Shown piece by piece: positions 25,817 to 35,891 of a stretch of DNA of 64,000 bases. Source of the DNA: Chloroflexota bacterium (GTDB taxonomy: Bacteria > Chloroflexota > Anaerolineae > Anaerolineales > Villigracilaceae); assembly GCA_016234555.1 (NCBI GenBank), contig JACRBJ010000087.1, forward strand, positions 62,001 through 126,000, given 5' to 3'. Numbering within the stretch: the first letter of the stretch is position 1; each line of letters begins with the position of its first letter. Below the pieces are notes generated by a model. The model worked only from the letters and a program-made list of their open reading frames with translations. It did not search any database and was not told the origin of the DNA. The position numbers and the translations under genes were made by a program.

Positions 25817-27490
25817 TTAGCGCCTGACTGCGCGTGGAACCCAAACCAATATGGTCGTTCCCTCGTTTAAAGTCGACGAAATATCCACTTCACCACCCAC
25901 AGCATGGGCGCGTGTGTGCATGTTTGCAAGTCCATGACCGATGGAAGTCTTTATCTTCTCGACATCGAAGCCTTTGCCATCGTCGCTGATCTCCAACAAC
26001 ACTCGATCCTGCGTTGTCCACACGGCAACCTGCACGTTTTTGGCGTTCGCATGCTTGGCAACGTTCGCCAAAGCCTCCTGACAGATGTGGAACAGAGCCA
26101 GGGATTGGGCATGTGACAGGTCTTGAAGTTCCTCCGAGCCCGTAAAGTTCACTTCGGAGAAGGTATTTGCACGATATTCCGCAATCAGACGGTTGATTCC
26201 GTTGACCAGGCCTTCATTCCCAAGCTGCCGGGGTCTCAAATCGAGAATATAGGCGCGGATATCGCGGATTGCCTGGTTCAAACCGTCAATTGCATGGTGA
26301 ATGCGCTCCTTCGCAGTCTTGGGGTCTTCATCCAGCATCAGTTGAGCGCCTTCCAATCCCAGCCCCACGCCGTAAATGGATTGGATAATGCCGTCGTGCA
26401 AGTCCATGCCGATGCGGTCGCGCTCCTCCAACACGGCAAGGCGGCGGGCATTGGCGTGCAAGCGCGCGTTTTCGATGGCGAGTCCCGCCCAGGTACCGAC
26501 CGCCGTCAGCAATTGGACACTTCGCTGGTCGAAAGGTTCGGTATCGCGGGTGGCGACGCTCATCACGCCGATGAGATTTTCACCCGAAAGCAGGGGAATG
26601 CAGGCAATTTGCTGGAAACCAGCCTGCACAACGGCATCGCGCAGGAAGTTGGTATCGTTTGCCAGGTGCATCCCGATCATGGTCTTGCGGCTCTTCGCCA
26701 CCAGTCCGGGATACCCCTCCCCAACTTGGAAGATGTTTTGTGTCCAGAATGCCTCGGCGGCTTGACCTCGGTGCAGGACCATGCGCAGGGTGGTTTTATC
26801 GTCTTCGAGCAGGAAGATGTCACCCGCTTCGACCTTCATGTAATTCATCACCAGCCCAAGGGTCTTGTTGAGAATCTCGTCGAGTTCCAGGCTGGAGGTG
26901 AGGGCGGAGGCAATTCCGTTGAGCAGACCCATATCCACGTTGCGGCGGGTCAGGGTCAGGTCGCGTTGTTTCATCTGCTCGTACAGGCGGGCGTTGGTGA
27001 TCGCCGTCGCGGCGTACCCAGCCAGCATCTGGATGATCATCTCGTCGTCGGCGTTGAACTCGGATGCGTCAACTTTATCGGTCAGGTAAAGCTGTCCGAG
27101 TTGTTTATCCCCCGCGCGGATTGGCACTCCCAAAAACGAGGTCATGTGCGGGTGATGCTGGGGAAATCCCACAGACTTGGGATGCTCCCCAATCACAGGC
27201 ACGCGCATCGGAAATTCCGAGTTCATCAACTCGCCAAGCAAGCCGAGACCCACTGGCGGGTGCGCCATCCTTTTTATGTCCGCATCAGACATGCCGACAT
27301 GCACAAACTGCTTGAGTTTGCCTTCGCTATCCAACACCCCCAACGCAGCATAACGCGCTCCCGCCTGTTCGCAAGCCGTGGACACAATCCGCTCCAGCAG
27401 GGTTTCGAGCGAAACGTCCTTTACCAACTCCAGGCTTGCGCGATGGAGCGCGAATAATCTCTCCTGTAACTGTTCACGAGTTAAGAGCAT
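25817..27490 (-). CDS. GAF-domain sensor histidine kinase (NarL-partner/HisKA_3 type)
   Basis: About 557 residues, cytoplasmic, no membrane segments. Two GAF-like sensor domains lie at about residues 25-170 and 190-345, as in DevS/DosS-type kinases. The HisKA_3 dimerisation box LEERDRIGMDLHDGIIQSIY carries the phospho-accepting histidine near residue 370. The HATPase domain has ISDDGKGFD and GHGLANMHTRAHAVGG. Ligand (haem, small molecule, redox) is not evident. I place the start at 27490, which has GAGAGGTG 7 bases upstream. No response-regulator gene is adjacent, so the partner is elsewhere. The gene is divergent from HMG-CoA reductase. Confidence 0.88.
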   Translation of the reverse strand: MLLTREQLQERLFALHRASLELVKDVSLETLLERIVSTACEQAGARYAALGVLDSEGKLKQFVHVGMSDADIKRMAHPPVGLGLLGELMNSEFPMRVPVIGEHPKSVGFPQHHPHMTSFLGVPIRAGDKQLGQLYLTDKVDASEFNADDEMIIQMLAGYAATAITNARLYEQMKQRDLTLTRRNVDMGLLNGIASALTSSLELDEILNKTLGLVMNYMKVEAGDIFLLEDDKTTLRMVLHRGQAAEAFWTQNIFQVGEGYPGLVAKSRKTMIGMHLANDTNFLRDAVVQAGFQQIACIPLLSGENLIGVMSVATRDTEPFDQRSVQLLTAVGTWAGLAIENARLHANARRLAVLEERDRIGMDLHDGIIQSIYGVGLGLEGAQLMLDEDPKTAKERIHHAIDGLNQAIRDIRAYILDLRPRQLGNEGLVNGINRLIAEYRANTFSEVNFTGSEELQDLSHAQSLALFHICQEALANVAKHANAKNVQVAVWTTQDRVLLEISDDGKGFDVEKIKTSIGHGLANMHTRAHAVGGEVDISSTLNEGTTILVWVPRAVRR

Positions 27491-27579
27491 ACACAGACAC
27501 CTCTCTGCCATTATAATCAATTCGCTGCTTTTTGATAGGATTTGGAAGAACGCAAATACTACACTTGGGACAATCTTTT

Positions 27580-28863
<1,284 letters not shown>

Positions 28864-28879
28864 GGAAGTTTACAAAAGG

Positions 28880-29842
28880 ATGTCAAAGTTAATTGCCCTT
28901 AAGTCCGGAACTCATGAAATACTTTCTGACGCTTGGTTCAGCGACTTTTCTAATCTAAAACAAGAATCATTGCTATTTGACCAAATTCAAATTTATAAGT
29001 TAGAAAAATTTTATAAAGCACTAATAGAAACTCAAAGCATCGTTAGTAAACTATATCCAAATCTCTCAAATAAAATAGATTCCATTATCATGGAATTAGA
29101 ATGGTTGCGACAAACGGGCGTTGTTACTGAATTAAAGATGGAAGAAGAGCTTCATAACCAGGTCATAGAGGAGTTTGAAAGAAAAGCCCCTAGCCAGATG
29201 TTTGAAGATGCGAAAAAGCTGCTCAAAAAAATTATAGAAATCCAAACGTCTGACTTAATAAACTCCGAAGATGAGGCTGAGAGAACAAGCCTAAAAAGAG
29301 AGCAACATTTTGCACTTCTTCGATTAATGTCAATTGTTATAGAAACAACAAAGGATGTCACGGCGGTCACAACAATCCCCTATACAGAGTACAGTCGCGA
29401 GTTGCCAAATTCTCGCAAAAGCAGTGTTACTCAAATTGCAATTAACAAATTGCCTCTACCTAACAACGAAACTCCTTGGGAACAAATAATCGACTATCGA
29501 AACGATCCAGAAAATCGAAAAAATCTCCTGAGCTTACGGAGATGGATTAGAAAGATTTCAACTGAATGCCCATCGCCAGCAGAGATAGAAGAAGAAATTG
29601 AATGGCTAATGAATGAGTTTCAAAGTCATATGAATGTTCATAAAATGAAAGCAAATACAGAAGCTTTAGAAGTAATCGTGAAAGCCCCGCTAGAATTGCT
29701 TGAGTTAAAATTTTCGAAAATTGCCGAGCCATTATTTGCTCTAAAGAAAAGGCAAATAAACTTAATGGAGGCTGAATTAAATGCCCCTGGTAAAGAAATG
29801 TCTTATATTATCAAAACTAGAGATGCCTTTCAGCCTAATTAA
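28880..29842 (+). CDS. AT-rich hypothetical protein inserted in the mevalonate block
   Basis: 320 residues, soluble, mostly helical and highly charged, with likely coiled-coil stretches (ELKMEEELHNQVIEEFERK and a later EIEEEIEWLMNEF). No family recognised. Codon use and base composition are clearly more AT-rich than both neighbours, which suggests recent acquisition. It lies 16 bp after mvaA and 21 bp before the HMG-CoA synthase gene, so it would be co-transcribed. No membrane segment, signal peptide or metal motif is visible. Confidence 0.7.
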   Translation: MSKLIALKSGTHEILSDAWFSDFSNLKQESLLFDQIQIYKLEKFYKALIETQSIVSKLYPNLSNKIDSIIMELEWLRQTGVVTELKMEEELHNQVIEEFERKAPSQMFEDAKKLLKKIIEIQTSDLINSEDEAERTSLKREQHFALLRLMSIVIETTKDVTAVTTIPYTEYSRELPNSRKSSVTQIAINKLPLPNNETPWEQIIDYRNDPENRKNLLSLRRWIRKISTECPSPAEIEEEIEWLMNEFQSHMNVHKMKANTEALEVIVKAPLELLELKFSKIAEPLFALKKRQINLMEAELNAPGKEMSYIIKTRDAFQPN

Positions 29843-29863
29843 TAATTCAAAGAAGGTTAATAA

Positions 29864-30946
29864 ATGACAACCCCTCAACCCTCCTCCCCAACCCTCCTCA
29901 AACCCGTCAAGCCTGTTGGCATTGTCGGCTATGGCGCTTACGTGCCGCGCTATCGTATCGCAGCAAAAGAGATTGCCCGCGTCTGGACAGGCAGCAAAGG
30001 CGGCGGACTTCCCATCAAAGAAAAGTCCGTGCCCGGTCTTGACGAAGACGTGATCACCATGTCCATCGAAGCGGCGCGGAACGCAATGGCGCGCGCACAG
30101 ATCGACCCGACGGAAATCCGCGCGGTTTGGGTCGGCTCTGAGTCGCATCCGTATGCGGTCAAGCCGACGTCAACCATCGTTGCGGAAACCATCGGTGCGG
30201 CACCCAGCACGCAGGGCGCGGACATGGAATTCGCCTGCAAAGCGGGCACCGAAGCCATGGTCGCCGCGATGGGCATGGTCGGCTCTGGCATGGGACATTA
30301 CGCCCTCGCCATCGGCATGGACACGGCACAGGGCAAGCCCGGTGACGCGCTCGAATACACAGCGGCGGCTGGCGGCGCGGCTTACCTCCTCGGTCCCGCG
30401 GACGAGTCGCTGGCGGTCATCAACTCGGCGTATTCCTACGTCACCGACACGCCCGACTTTTGGCGGCGCGAGTACCAGAAATATCCCGAACACGGGATGC
30501 GCTTCACGGGCGAACCCGCCTACTTCAAGCACATCACCGAGGCGGGGAGGCATCTCATGGAAGCCAGCGGTACGACCGCCAAGGATTACAAGTGGGCAGT
30601 CTTCCACCAGCCGAACAGCAAGTTCCCACAAAAAGTGGCGAGCATGTTGGGCTTTTCGATGGAACAGATCGAGCCCGGGCTCCTCGTCCCCGTGATTGGG
30701 AACACCTACGCGGGCGCGGCTGTCATCGGTCTGACCGCCACCCTCGACATCGCCCAGCCTGGGGACCGAATCCTGATGGTCTCCTTCGGCTCCGGGGCTG
30801 GTTCCGACGCCTTCGACATCACCGTCACCGACAAGATTACCGAACGCGCAGGACGAGCTACCAAGACCCGCGAGTATATCGCCCGCCGCACCGAGATCGA
30901 TTATGCAATGTACGCAAGGTATCGCGGCAAGATTACGATGAAATAA
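29864..30946 (+). CDS. Hydroxymethylglutaryl-CoA synthase (archaeal type)
   Basis: 360 residues, thiolase-fold enzyme that condenses acetyl-CoA with acetoacetyl-CoA. GIVGYGAYVPRYRI is the typical N-terminus of the archaeal branch. The nucleophilic cysteine is in ADMEFACKAGTEA (near residue 125), the catalytic histidine in AVFHQPNSKFP, and GNTYAGAAVIGLTATL follows. The acidic residue expected from the family lies in DEDVITMS. In archaea this enzyme forms a channelled complex with a thiolase and a DUF35 protein; homologues of both are present here, at 32067 and 37662. Confidence 0.93.
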   Translation: MTTPQPSSPTLLKPVKPVGIVGYGAYVPRYRIAAKEIARVWTGSKGGGLPIKEKSVPGLDEDVITMSIEAARNAMARAQIDPTEIRAVWVGSESHPYAVKPTSTIVAETIGAAPSTQGADMEFACKAGTEAMVAAMGMVGSGMGHYALAIGMDTAQGKPGDALEYTAAAGGAAYLLGPADESLAVINSAYSYVTDTPDFWRREYQKYPEHGMRFTGEPAYFKHITEAGRHLMEASGTTAKDYKWAVFHQPNSKFPQKVASMLGFSMEQIEPGLLVPVIGNTYAGAAVIGLTATLDIAQPGDRILMVSFGSGAGSDAFDITVTDKITERAGRATKTREYIARRTEIDYAMYARYRGKITMK

Positions 30947-30952
30947 ATTATT

Positions 30953-30983
30953 TGTAGGGGCGTAGCATTGCTGCGTCCCTACA
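30953..30983. repeat. Short palindromic repeat
   Basis: TGTAGGGGCGTAGCA and TGCTGCGTCCCTACA form an imperfect hairpin (two mismatches) in the gap between HMG-CoA synthase and the esterase. This TGTAGGGGCG... palindrome type is known to be dispersed in many genomes, including Chloroflexota, as a REP/MITE-like element; copy number here cannot be checked. Confidence 0.6.
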
Positions 30984-30994
30984 GGATATTTCAT

Positions 30995-31972
30995 ATGGCA
31001 TTCTTCGACCTCTCTCTCGACGAACTTAAAACCTACCGCCCTCTGCGTGAAGAACCCGCAGACTTTGACTCGTTCTGGAAGTCCACGCTGGAGGAAGCAC
31101 GGGCGTATCCGCTCGATGCGAAGTTTGAGCGCGTGGATTTCGGTCTCACCGCACAGGAGACATTCGATGTCACCTTTTCAGGCTTCGGTGGACAGCCCAT
31201 CAAAGGATGGTTGATTCTGCCCGTAGGGACATGTCGCGACGCGTCCTTGCCTTGCGTGGTCGAATATATCGGCTACGGCGGTGGACGAAGCTTCCCCATT
31301 GATTGGCTGCTTTGGTCGAGCGCTGGTTACGCCAATTTCGTGATGGACACGCGTGGACAGGGGAGTTCCTGGTCGGCAGGCGACACGCCTGACTTGTACG
31401 CCGATGGCGGCAACGCTCATTTTCCAGGCAGCATGACAAAGGGCATCCTCGACCCGAAACATTATTACTATCGCCGTGTGTTCACCGATGCCATCCGCGC
31501 CATCGAAACCGCGCGCAGTCACCCTGAAGTGGACGCTTCGCGCATTGCAGTGACAGGTGCTTCACAAGGCGGCGGAATTACTATTGCGGCGGCTGGACTC
31601 GTCCCAGACGTGGTCGCCGCCATGCCCGACGTGCCCTTCCTTTGTCACTATCGCCGCGCCACCGAGATCGTGGACAGCAACCCGTACAAGGAAATCGCCA
31701 GTTATTGTCACACGCATCGCGACAAAGTGGATACAGTCTTCAACACGCTTTCCTATTTTGATGGAATGAACTTTGCCGCGAGAGCCAAAGCGAAAGCCCT
31801 GTTCTCGGTTGCGCTAATGGATGAAATCTGTCCGCCTTCGACGGTCTACGCCGCGTACAACCATTGGATTGGCGAAAAGGACATCAAAGTCTACCCGTAC
31901 AACGGTCACGAAGGTGGCGAAAGTTACCAGAAGATCGACAAGGTTAAGTTTTTGAAGAATATTTGGAAGTAA
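30995..31972 (+). CDS. Acetylxylan esterase/cephalosporin-C deacetylase family protein (AXE1)
   Basis: About 325 residues, alpha/beta hydrolase without signal peptide. The N-terminus (MAFFDLSLDELKTYRP) and DFDSFWKSTLEEA are typical of the AXE1 family, which removes acetyl groups from sugars or cephalosporin C. The serine nucleophile lies in VTGASQGGGITIAAA, the acid probably in ALMDEICPPSTVYAA, and the histidine in YNGHEGG. It lies between HMG-CoA synthase and thiolase on the same strand but has no obvious role in isoprenoid synthesis. The start follows CAGGA by 8 bases. Confidence 0.88.
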   Translation: MAFFDLSLDELKTYRPLREEPADFDSFWKSTLEEARAYPLDAKFERVDFGLTAQETFDVTFSGFGGQPIKGWLILPVGTCRDASLPCVVEYIGYGGGRSFPIDWLLWSSAGYANFVMDTRGQGSSWSAGDTPDLYADGGNAHFPGSMTKGILDPKHYYYRRVFTDAIRAIETARSHPEVDASRIAVTGASQGGGITIAAAGLVPDVVAAMPDVPFLCHYRRATEIVDSNPYKEIASYCHTHRDKVDTVFNTLSYFDGMNFAARAKAKALFSVALMDEICPPSTVYAAYNHWIGEKDIKVYPYNGHEGGESYQKIDKVKFLKNIWK

Positions 31973-31973
31973 C

Positions 31974-32052
31974 ATGCCACTCTGAGCGCAGCGAAGAGTC
32001 TTACTAGGTTCAATTGAGACTCTTCGGTCGCTGTTGCTCCTTCAGAGTGACA
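31974..32052. repeat. 79-bp long inverted repeat element
   Basis: ATGCCACTCTGAGCGCAGCG and the opposite arm CGGTCGCTG...CTTCAGAGTGACAT fold back on each other, with an inner pair AAGAGTCT/AGACTCTT. This is a REP/MITE-like intergenic palindrome between the esterase and thiolase genes. Confidence 0.65.
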
Positions 32053-32066
32053 TATCAGGAGATTTC

Positions 32067-33230
32067 ATGTCAGAAGTCGTTATCGCAGGAATTGGACAAA
32101 CACCCGTCGGCGAGCATTGGGACATCAGCTTGCGCGACCTGGCGCTGGAAGCCATTCAAGCCGCGCTCAAAGACGCGGGCGGACTCAGGCCGCAGTCGCT
32201 CTTCGTCGGCAACATGCTTGCGCCGACTCTTTCGAATCAGGCGCATCTCGGCGCGCTCATCTCAGACTATGCAGGGATGACGGGCATCGAAGCCATGACC
32301 CTCGAAGCGTCGGGAGCATCAGGCGGGGCGGCGCTCCGTCAGGGGTACCTTGCCGTGGCAAGCGGCATGACAGACGTGGCGCTGGTTGTCGGCGTGGAGA
32401 AATTCACCGACACGATTGGCTCGGACATCGAAGAAGCCATTGCCACCGAAACCGACTCGGATTTCGAAGCCATGCAGGGTCTCACCACCACCGCGCAAGC
32501 TGCCATGCTGATGCGGCGTTACATGCACGAGTACAACGTCCCTGTGAACGGGTTTGCGAATTTCCCGCTCACCGCCCATGCCAATGGCGAGGGAAACCCG
32601 AATGCTATGTTTCGCAAAGCCATCAAAGCCGAGACCTATGCCAAAGCGGAACCGGTCAGCCCGCCGCTGAACATGTTCGACGTCGCGCCCAACGCGGACG
32701 GCGCTGCCGCGCTCATTTTGACGCGCCGCGAGCTGGTTCAGTCCATTGGGGCGAAGCCACTCGTGAAGATTGCCGGCTCGGCATCGTCAACCGACACGCT
32801 GGCGATGCACGACCGCAAGGACATGCTCTTCTTCGACACTGCACAGGTCTCCGCAGGCAAAGCCATGAAACAGGCGGGAGTTGTTTTGGACCAAATCGAC
32901 TTCTTTGAGTACCACGATGTGTTCAGCATCTACGCCGCGCTGCAGCTCGAAGCGGTGGGATTTGCAATCAAAGGTCAGGGCTGGAAACTTGCCGAGAGCG
33001 GCGGGATTGGCTTGAACGCTGGCGCGAAAATCCCATGTGCGACGATGGGCGGCATGAAAGCCCGCGGATTCGCGGGAGGCGCTTCGGGCGTGTATCAGGC
33101 TGTCGAAGCAGTCAACCAGCTTCGGGGTCAGGCAGGGAAAAACCAGTTAGCGGGAGCAAAGTTCGGGCTGATCCAATCGCTTGGCGGACCCGCATCCACT
33201 GCCGTTTCCCATGTCCTGAGCGCAGCATGA
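32067..33230 (+). CDS. Thiolase-family protein lacking the usual catalytic Cys and GHP His
   Basis: About 387 residues of the SCPx/archaeal acetoacetyl-CoA thiolase type (MSEVVIAGIGQTPVGE start, with CAGGAG 5 bases upstream). Thiolases normally carry the nucleophile in an x-C-A-S-G motif; here the segment reads LEASGASGGAAL, so glycine replaces the cysteine. The C-terminal GHP motif reads GGMKARGFAGGASG, with Phe in place of His. The middle histidine is kept (EYHDVFSIY). The only cysteine of the protein is in AKIPCATMGG. It may therefore be a non-catalytic scaffold, or use a different mechanism. Context beside HMG-CoA synthase points to the archaeal-type thiolase/HMGCS/DUF35 complex. Its stop overlaps the sulfatase start (ATGA). 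Confidence 0.85.
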   Translation: MSEVVIAGIGQTPVGEHWDISLRDLALEAIQAALKDAGGLRPQSLFVGNMLAPTLSNQAHLGALISDYAGMTGIEAMTLEASGASGGAALRQGYLAVASGMTDVALVVGVEKFTDTIGSDIEEAIATETDSDFEAMQGLTTTAQAAMLMRRYMHEYNVPVNGFANFPLTAHANGEGNPNAMFRKAIKAETYAKAEPVSPPLNMFDVAPNADGAAALILTRRELVQSIGAKPLVKIAGSASSTDTLAMHDRKDMLFFDTAQVSAGKAMKQAGVVLDQIDFFEYHDVFSIYAALQLEAVGFAIKGQGWKLAESGGIGLNAGAKIPCATMGGMKARGFAGGASGVYQAVEAVNQLRGQAGKNQLAGAKFGLIQSLGGPASTAVSHVLSAA

Positions 33231-34735
33231 CATTCCAAAGGTTGTTTGCCGTTTTCAGCCTGCTGGCAATTCTCGCGGCAGGCTGTGCGGGCGGTCAATC
33301 GAAAAAAGAGAACCCGCCGAATATCGTCTTCATCCTCACCGACGACATGGACACGCCGCTGCTGGAGTTCATGCCGAAGACGCGGGAACTGATTGAGGAG
33401 CAGGGCGCTTCATTTGACCAGTTCTTCATCAGCATGCCGACCTGTTGCCCGTCCCGCACCACCATCCTGCGCGGACAGTATTCGCACAATACGGAGATAT
33501 TCGAGACCGAGCTGCCCGACGGCGGGTTTGAAAAGTTCTACGCGCTGAAAGAGGAGAAGTCCACCGTTGCGGTTTGGCTGGAAGATGCGGGCTACAAAAC
33601 GGCGTTGTTCGGCAAATATCTCAACGGGTATCCCAACACAGCAAAGCAGACTTATATTCCCAAAGGCTGGACGGAATGGTACAGTTCTGTAGACGGCGAC
33701 CCGTACAAGCAGTTCAATTACACCCTGAACGAAAACGGCAAACTGGTGAAGTACGGCGAAGCCCCCGAAGATTACGGCACCGACGTTTACGCGGCAAAGG
33801 CAATCGATTTCATCAAGCGCAGTGTGGAAAGCGGCGACCCGTTTTTTGCTCACATTTCGGTGTACGCGCCGCACAGCCCGTATGTGCCCGCGCCGCGCCA
33901 TGCCGATTTGTTTACCGACCTGACCATGCCGCGCTCGCCCTCGTTCAATGAGGAGGACAACAGCGACAAGCCCTGGATGTACAGCGAGGAGCCTCCGTTG
34001 AGCGGGGACAACATTGCCAAGATGGAGCGGATTTACCCGAAGCGGATTCAGTCCGTGCAGGCTGTGGATGAGATGGTCGAGAACATTGTCAAGACTCTTG
34101 ATTCGCTTGGTGCGCTGGAGGACACCTATATTTTCTTCACCTCGGACAACGGCTTCCACATGGGACAGCACCGCCTGTTGCTTGGAAAAAACACCGCCTT
34201 CGAGGAGGACATTCGCGTGCCGCTGCTGGTGCGCGGACCGAACATCCAGGCTGGGCTGACGGTTGATTCCCTTTCTGGGAATGTGGATCTGGCTTCGACC
34301 TTCGCCGACATCGCGGGAATCGACGTTCCCGACTTCGTGGATGGTCGCTCGTTGATGCCGCTGCTGACTGGCAGCGTCCCCGACAATTGGCGGCAGGCGT
34401 TTCTGCTCGAGCGCGGTCTGCTGGACGAAGCCGCGTACGCGCCCGATGTTTTTGTCTCGGCTGGCTACATGTCGGGACTGCGCGAGCCGTTGGATTCTCC
34501 CTACCTGGCAAAACAAGACCGCGCCTATCGCGGCTTGCGGACGGATGATTACACCTTTGTTCAGTACGGTGACGGCACGCTGGAACTATACGACCTGAAG
34601 GCGGATCCGTATCAGCTGGAAAATATCGCGGGAAGCGCGTCGCCGAGTCTGCTGGAAAAGTTGCAAGCCTGGCTGGATGCGCTCAGGCACTGCGAAGGAG
34701 AGTCCTGCCGTGAGTTGGAAGCCGAACTACAGTAA
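33227..34735 (+). CDS. Sulfatase-family lipoprotein
   Basis: 502 residues. The N-terminus has a lipoprotein signal (LLAILAAGC, lipobox cysteine near residue 20), so the enzyme is anchored outside the membrane. The metal-binding NIVFILTDDMD and the sulfatase motif TCCPSRTTILRG (C-x-P-S-R, whose Cys becomes formylglycine) are intact, with SDNGFHMGQHRLLLGK giving further active-site residues. The pattern fits arylsulfatase/N-acetylglucosamine-6-sulfatase relatives. The start overlaps the thiolase stop in ATGA. A formylglycine-generating enzyme is not in the window. Confidence 0.9.
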   Translation: MTFQRLFAVFSLLAILAAGCAGGQSKKENPPNIVFILTDDMDTPLLEFMPKTRELIEEQGASFDQFFISMPTCCPSRTTILRGQYSHNTEIFETELPDGGFEKFYALKEEKSTVAVWLEDAGYKTALFGKYLNGYPNTAKQTYIPKGWTEWYSSVDGDPYKQFNYTLNENGKLVKYGEAPEDYGTDVYAAKAIDFIKRSVESGDPFFAHISVYAPHSPYVPAPRHADLFTDLTMPRSPSFNEEDNSDKPWMYSEEPPLSGDNIAKMERIYPKRIQSVQAVDEMVENIVKTLDSLGALEDTYIFFTSDNGFHMGQHRLLLGKNTAFEEDIRVPLLVRGPNIQAGLTVDSLSGNVDLASTFADIAGIDVPDFVDGRSLMPLLTGSVPDNWRQAFLLERGLLDEAAYAPDVFVSAGYMSGLREPLDSPYLAKQDRAYRGLRTDDYTFVQYGDGTLELYDLKADPYQLENIAGSASPSLLEKLQAWLDALRHCEGESCRELEAELQ

Positions 34736-34776
34736 CCTACGAAAGCCGCAGACGATGGACCGTGGATAGTGAATGG

Positions 34777-35151
34777 TTATCGTCTGCCGTTCACGGTCAT
34801 TTTGATTAAGGCAGGAATTGCAAGACCAGCCAACAGCAAAGCCAGTCCAAAAAACAGGGTGGGTAAAAACCAGTGGGCGTTGACGATAAACCCCTGATGC
34901 AGAAGAATGAATTGAATGCGAAGTTTTGCCAGCGCTATGGGCGGCAGGCTTTGCGCGGTGATAAACAACGCCCCAATGGTTATGGCGATGACGAGGCTGA
35001 TGGCAAAGTCATTCCAAGTGACGAGGACGGGACGCGGACTGGTTTGAATTCGCGCCATGACGCTGGTGGTGATGTCGCGCGGCATGGGTGCGAGCGGATG
35101 GGATTTGAGCGCGTCTTCAATAAGCGCATCCTGTTTTAGGCGGTTATCCAT
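34777..35151 (-). CDS. Putative membrane anti-sigma-like protein
   Basis: 124 residues. The N-terminal ~45 residues are soluble (EDALKSHPLAPMPRDITTSV), followed by two hydrophobic segments (about 48-68 and 92-115). Its start overlaps the 3' end of the ECF sigma-factor gene by 16 bp, the usual arrangement for a cognate anti-sigma factor. The zinc-binding HxxxCxxC motif of ZAS-type anti-sigmas is absent, so the assignment rests on position and topology. Confidence 0.6.
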   Translation of the reverse strand: MDNRLKQDALIEDALKSHPLAPMPRDITTSVMARIQTSPRPVLVTWNDFAISLVIAITIGALFITAQSLPPIALAKLRIQFILLHQGFIVNAHWFLPTLFFGLALLLAGLAIPALIKMTVNGRR

Positions 35152-35702
35152 GATTCCTCCAGGTGGGCAAGCGATTTGCGGAGTTGTTCCTTTGCGCGAA
35201 AAATGCCAGTTTTGACAGTCCCAAGCGGCAGGTTAAGAGTCGAGGCGATCTCGTCGTAGGAGAGTTCGTCCTGATAACGGAGGTTGATTAGTAATTTGTA
35301 GTTGGCGTCGAGCATATCTATGGCTTCATGTAAATAGGCTTTTGTTTCATTGGATTCGTACGCCTGCGCAGGCGTATCGAAATACGGCTCGGGGATGTCT
35401 TCCATTACATCGTCGCCGAGGTCGTTGAGTGAACGGCGCAGGTTGGGCAGACGGTTATAGCAAAGGTTGGTGACAATGCGATATAGCCAGGTGCGGAACT
35501 GTGACTGTCCCTTGAAATTGGGCAGGGCTGTCCAGGCGCGTACAAAGGTTTCCTGTGCGAGGTCAAGTGCTTCGTTTTCATCTTTCACGACGCGCAGGGC
35601 AAGGTTATAGACATAGCGTTGATGTTCATCCACAAGCACGGCAAAGGCATCGGGGTCGCCCTTTTGCGCTTTTTGGATGAGGATGGTTTCGGTGTCTGTC
35701 AT
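35136..35702 (-). CDS. ECF-type RNA polymerase sigma factor
   Basis: 188 residues. Region 2 (FAVLVDEHQRYVYNLALRV, then EALDLAQETFVRAWTAL and FRTWLYRIVTNLCYN) binds the -10 and core polymerase. Region 4 (YDEIASTLNLPLGTVKTGIF) is the helix-turn-helix for the -35. The intervening linker is acidic. It is probably held inactive by the overlapping membrane protein. The target could include the divergent DUF4097 gene at 35892; that is inference. Confidence 0.92.
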   Translation of the reverse strand: MTDTETILIQKAQKGDPDAFAVLVDEHQRYVYNLALRVVKDENEALDLAQETFVRAWTALPNFKGQSQFRTWLYRIVTNLCYNRLPNLRRSLNDLGDDVMEDIPEPYFDTPAQAYESNETKAYLHEAIDMLDANYKLLINLRYQDELSYDEIASTLNLPLGTVKTGIFRAKEQLRKSLAHLEESWITA

Positions 35703-35737
35703 ACGGTCTCTAGGGAATTAGACAGGGAAAGTCGAAA

Positions 35738-35838
35738 AAAGTTTCACTTCCCTCACCCTACCCCTCTCCCGAAGGGAGAGGGGATTCGACTCCCTTCTCC
35801 CACGGGGAGAAGGGCTGGGGATGAGGGTGAAACTTTTT
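35738..35838. repeat. Composite inverted-repeat element
   Basis: Two GC-rich hairpins, CCCTCTCCC-GAAG-GGGAGAGGG and CCCTTCTCCC-ACGG-GGAGAAGGG, lie inside outer arms AGTTTCACTTCCCTCACCC and GGATGAGGGTGAAACTT. This type of CCCTCTCC-GGAGAGGG palindrome is a dispersed intergenic repeat in many Chloroflexota genomes. It sits in the divergent promoter region between the sigma factor and the DUF4097 gene. Confidence 0.65.
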
Positions 35839-35891
35839 TTCAAAACTCCTGTCAAACGAAGTGGAAACATCATAAACCAAGGAGTTACAAA

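Noticed and set aside
26123..27457. 444-codon open frame on the plus strand
   Set aside because: Antisense to the histidine kinase, with no ribosome-binding site or domain pattern.
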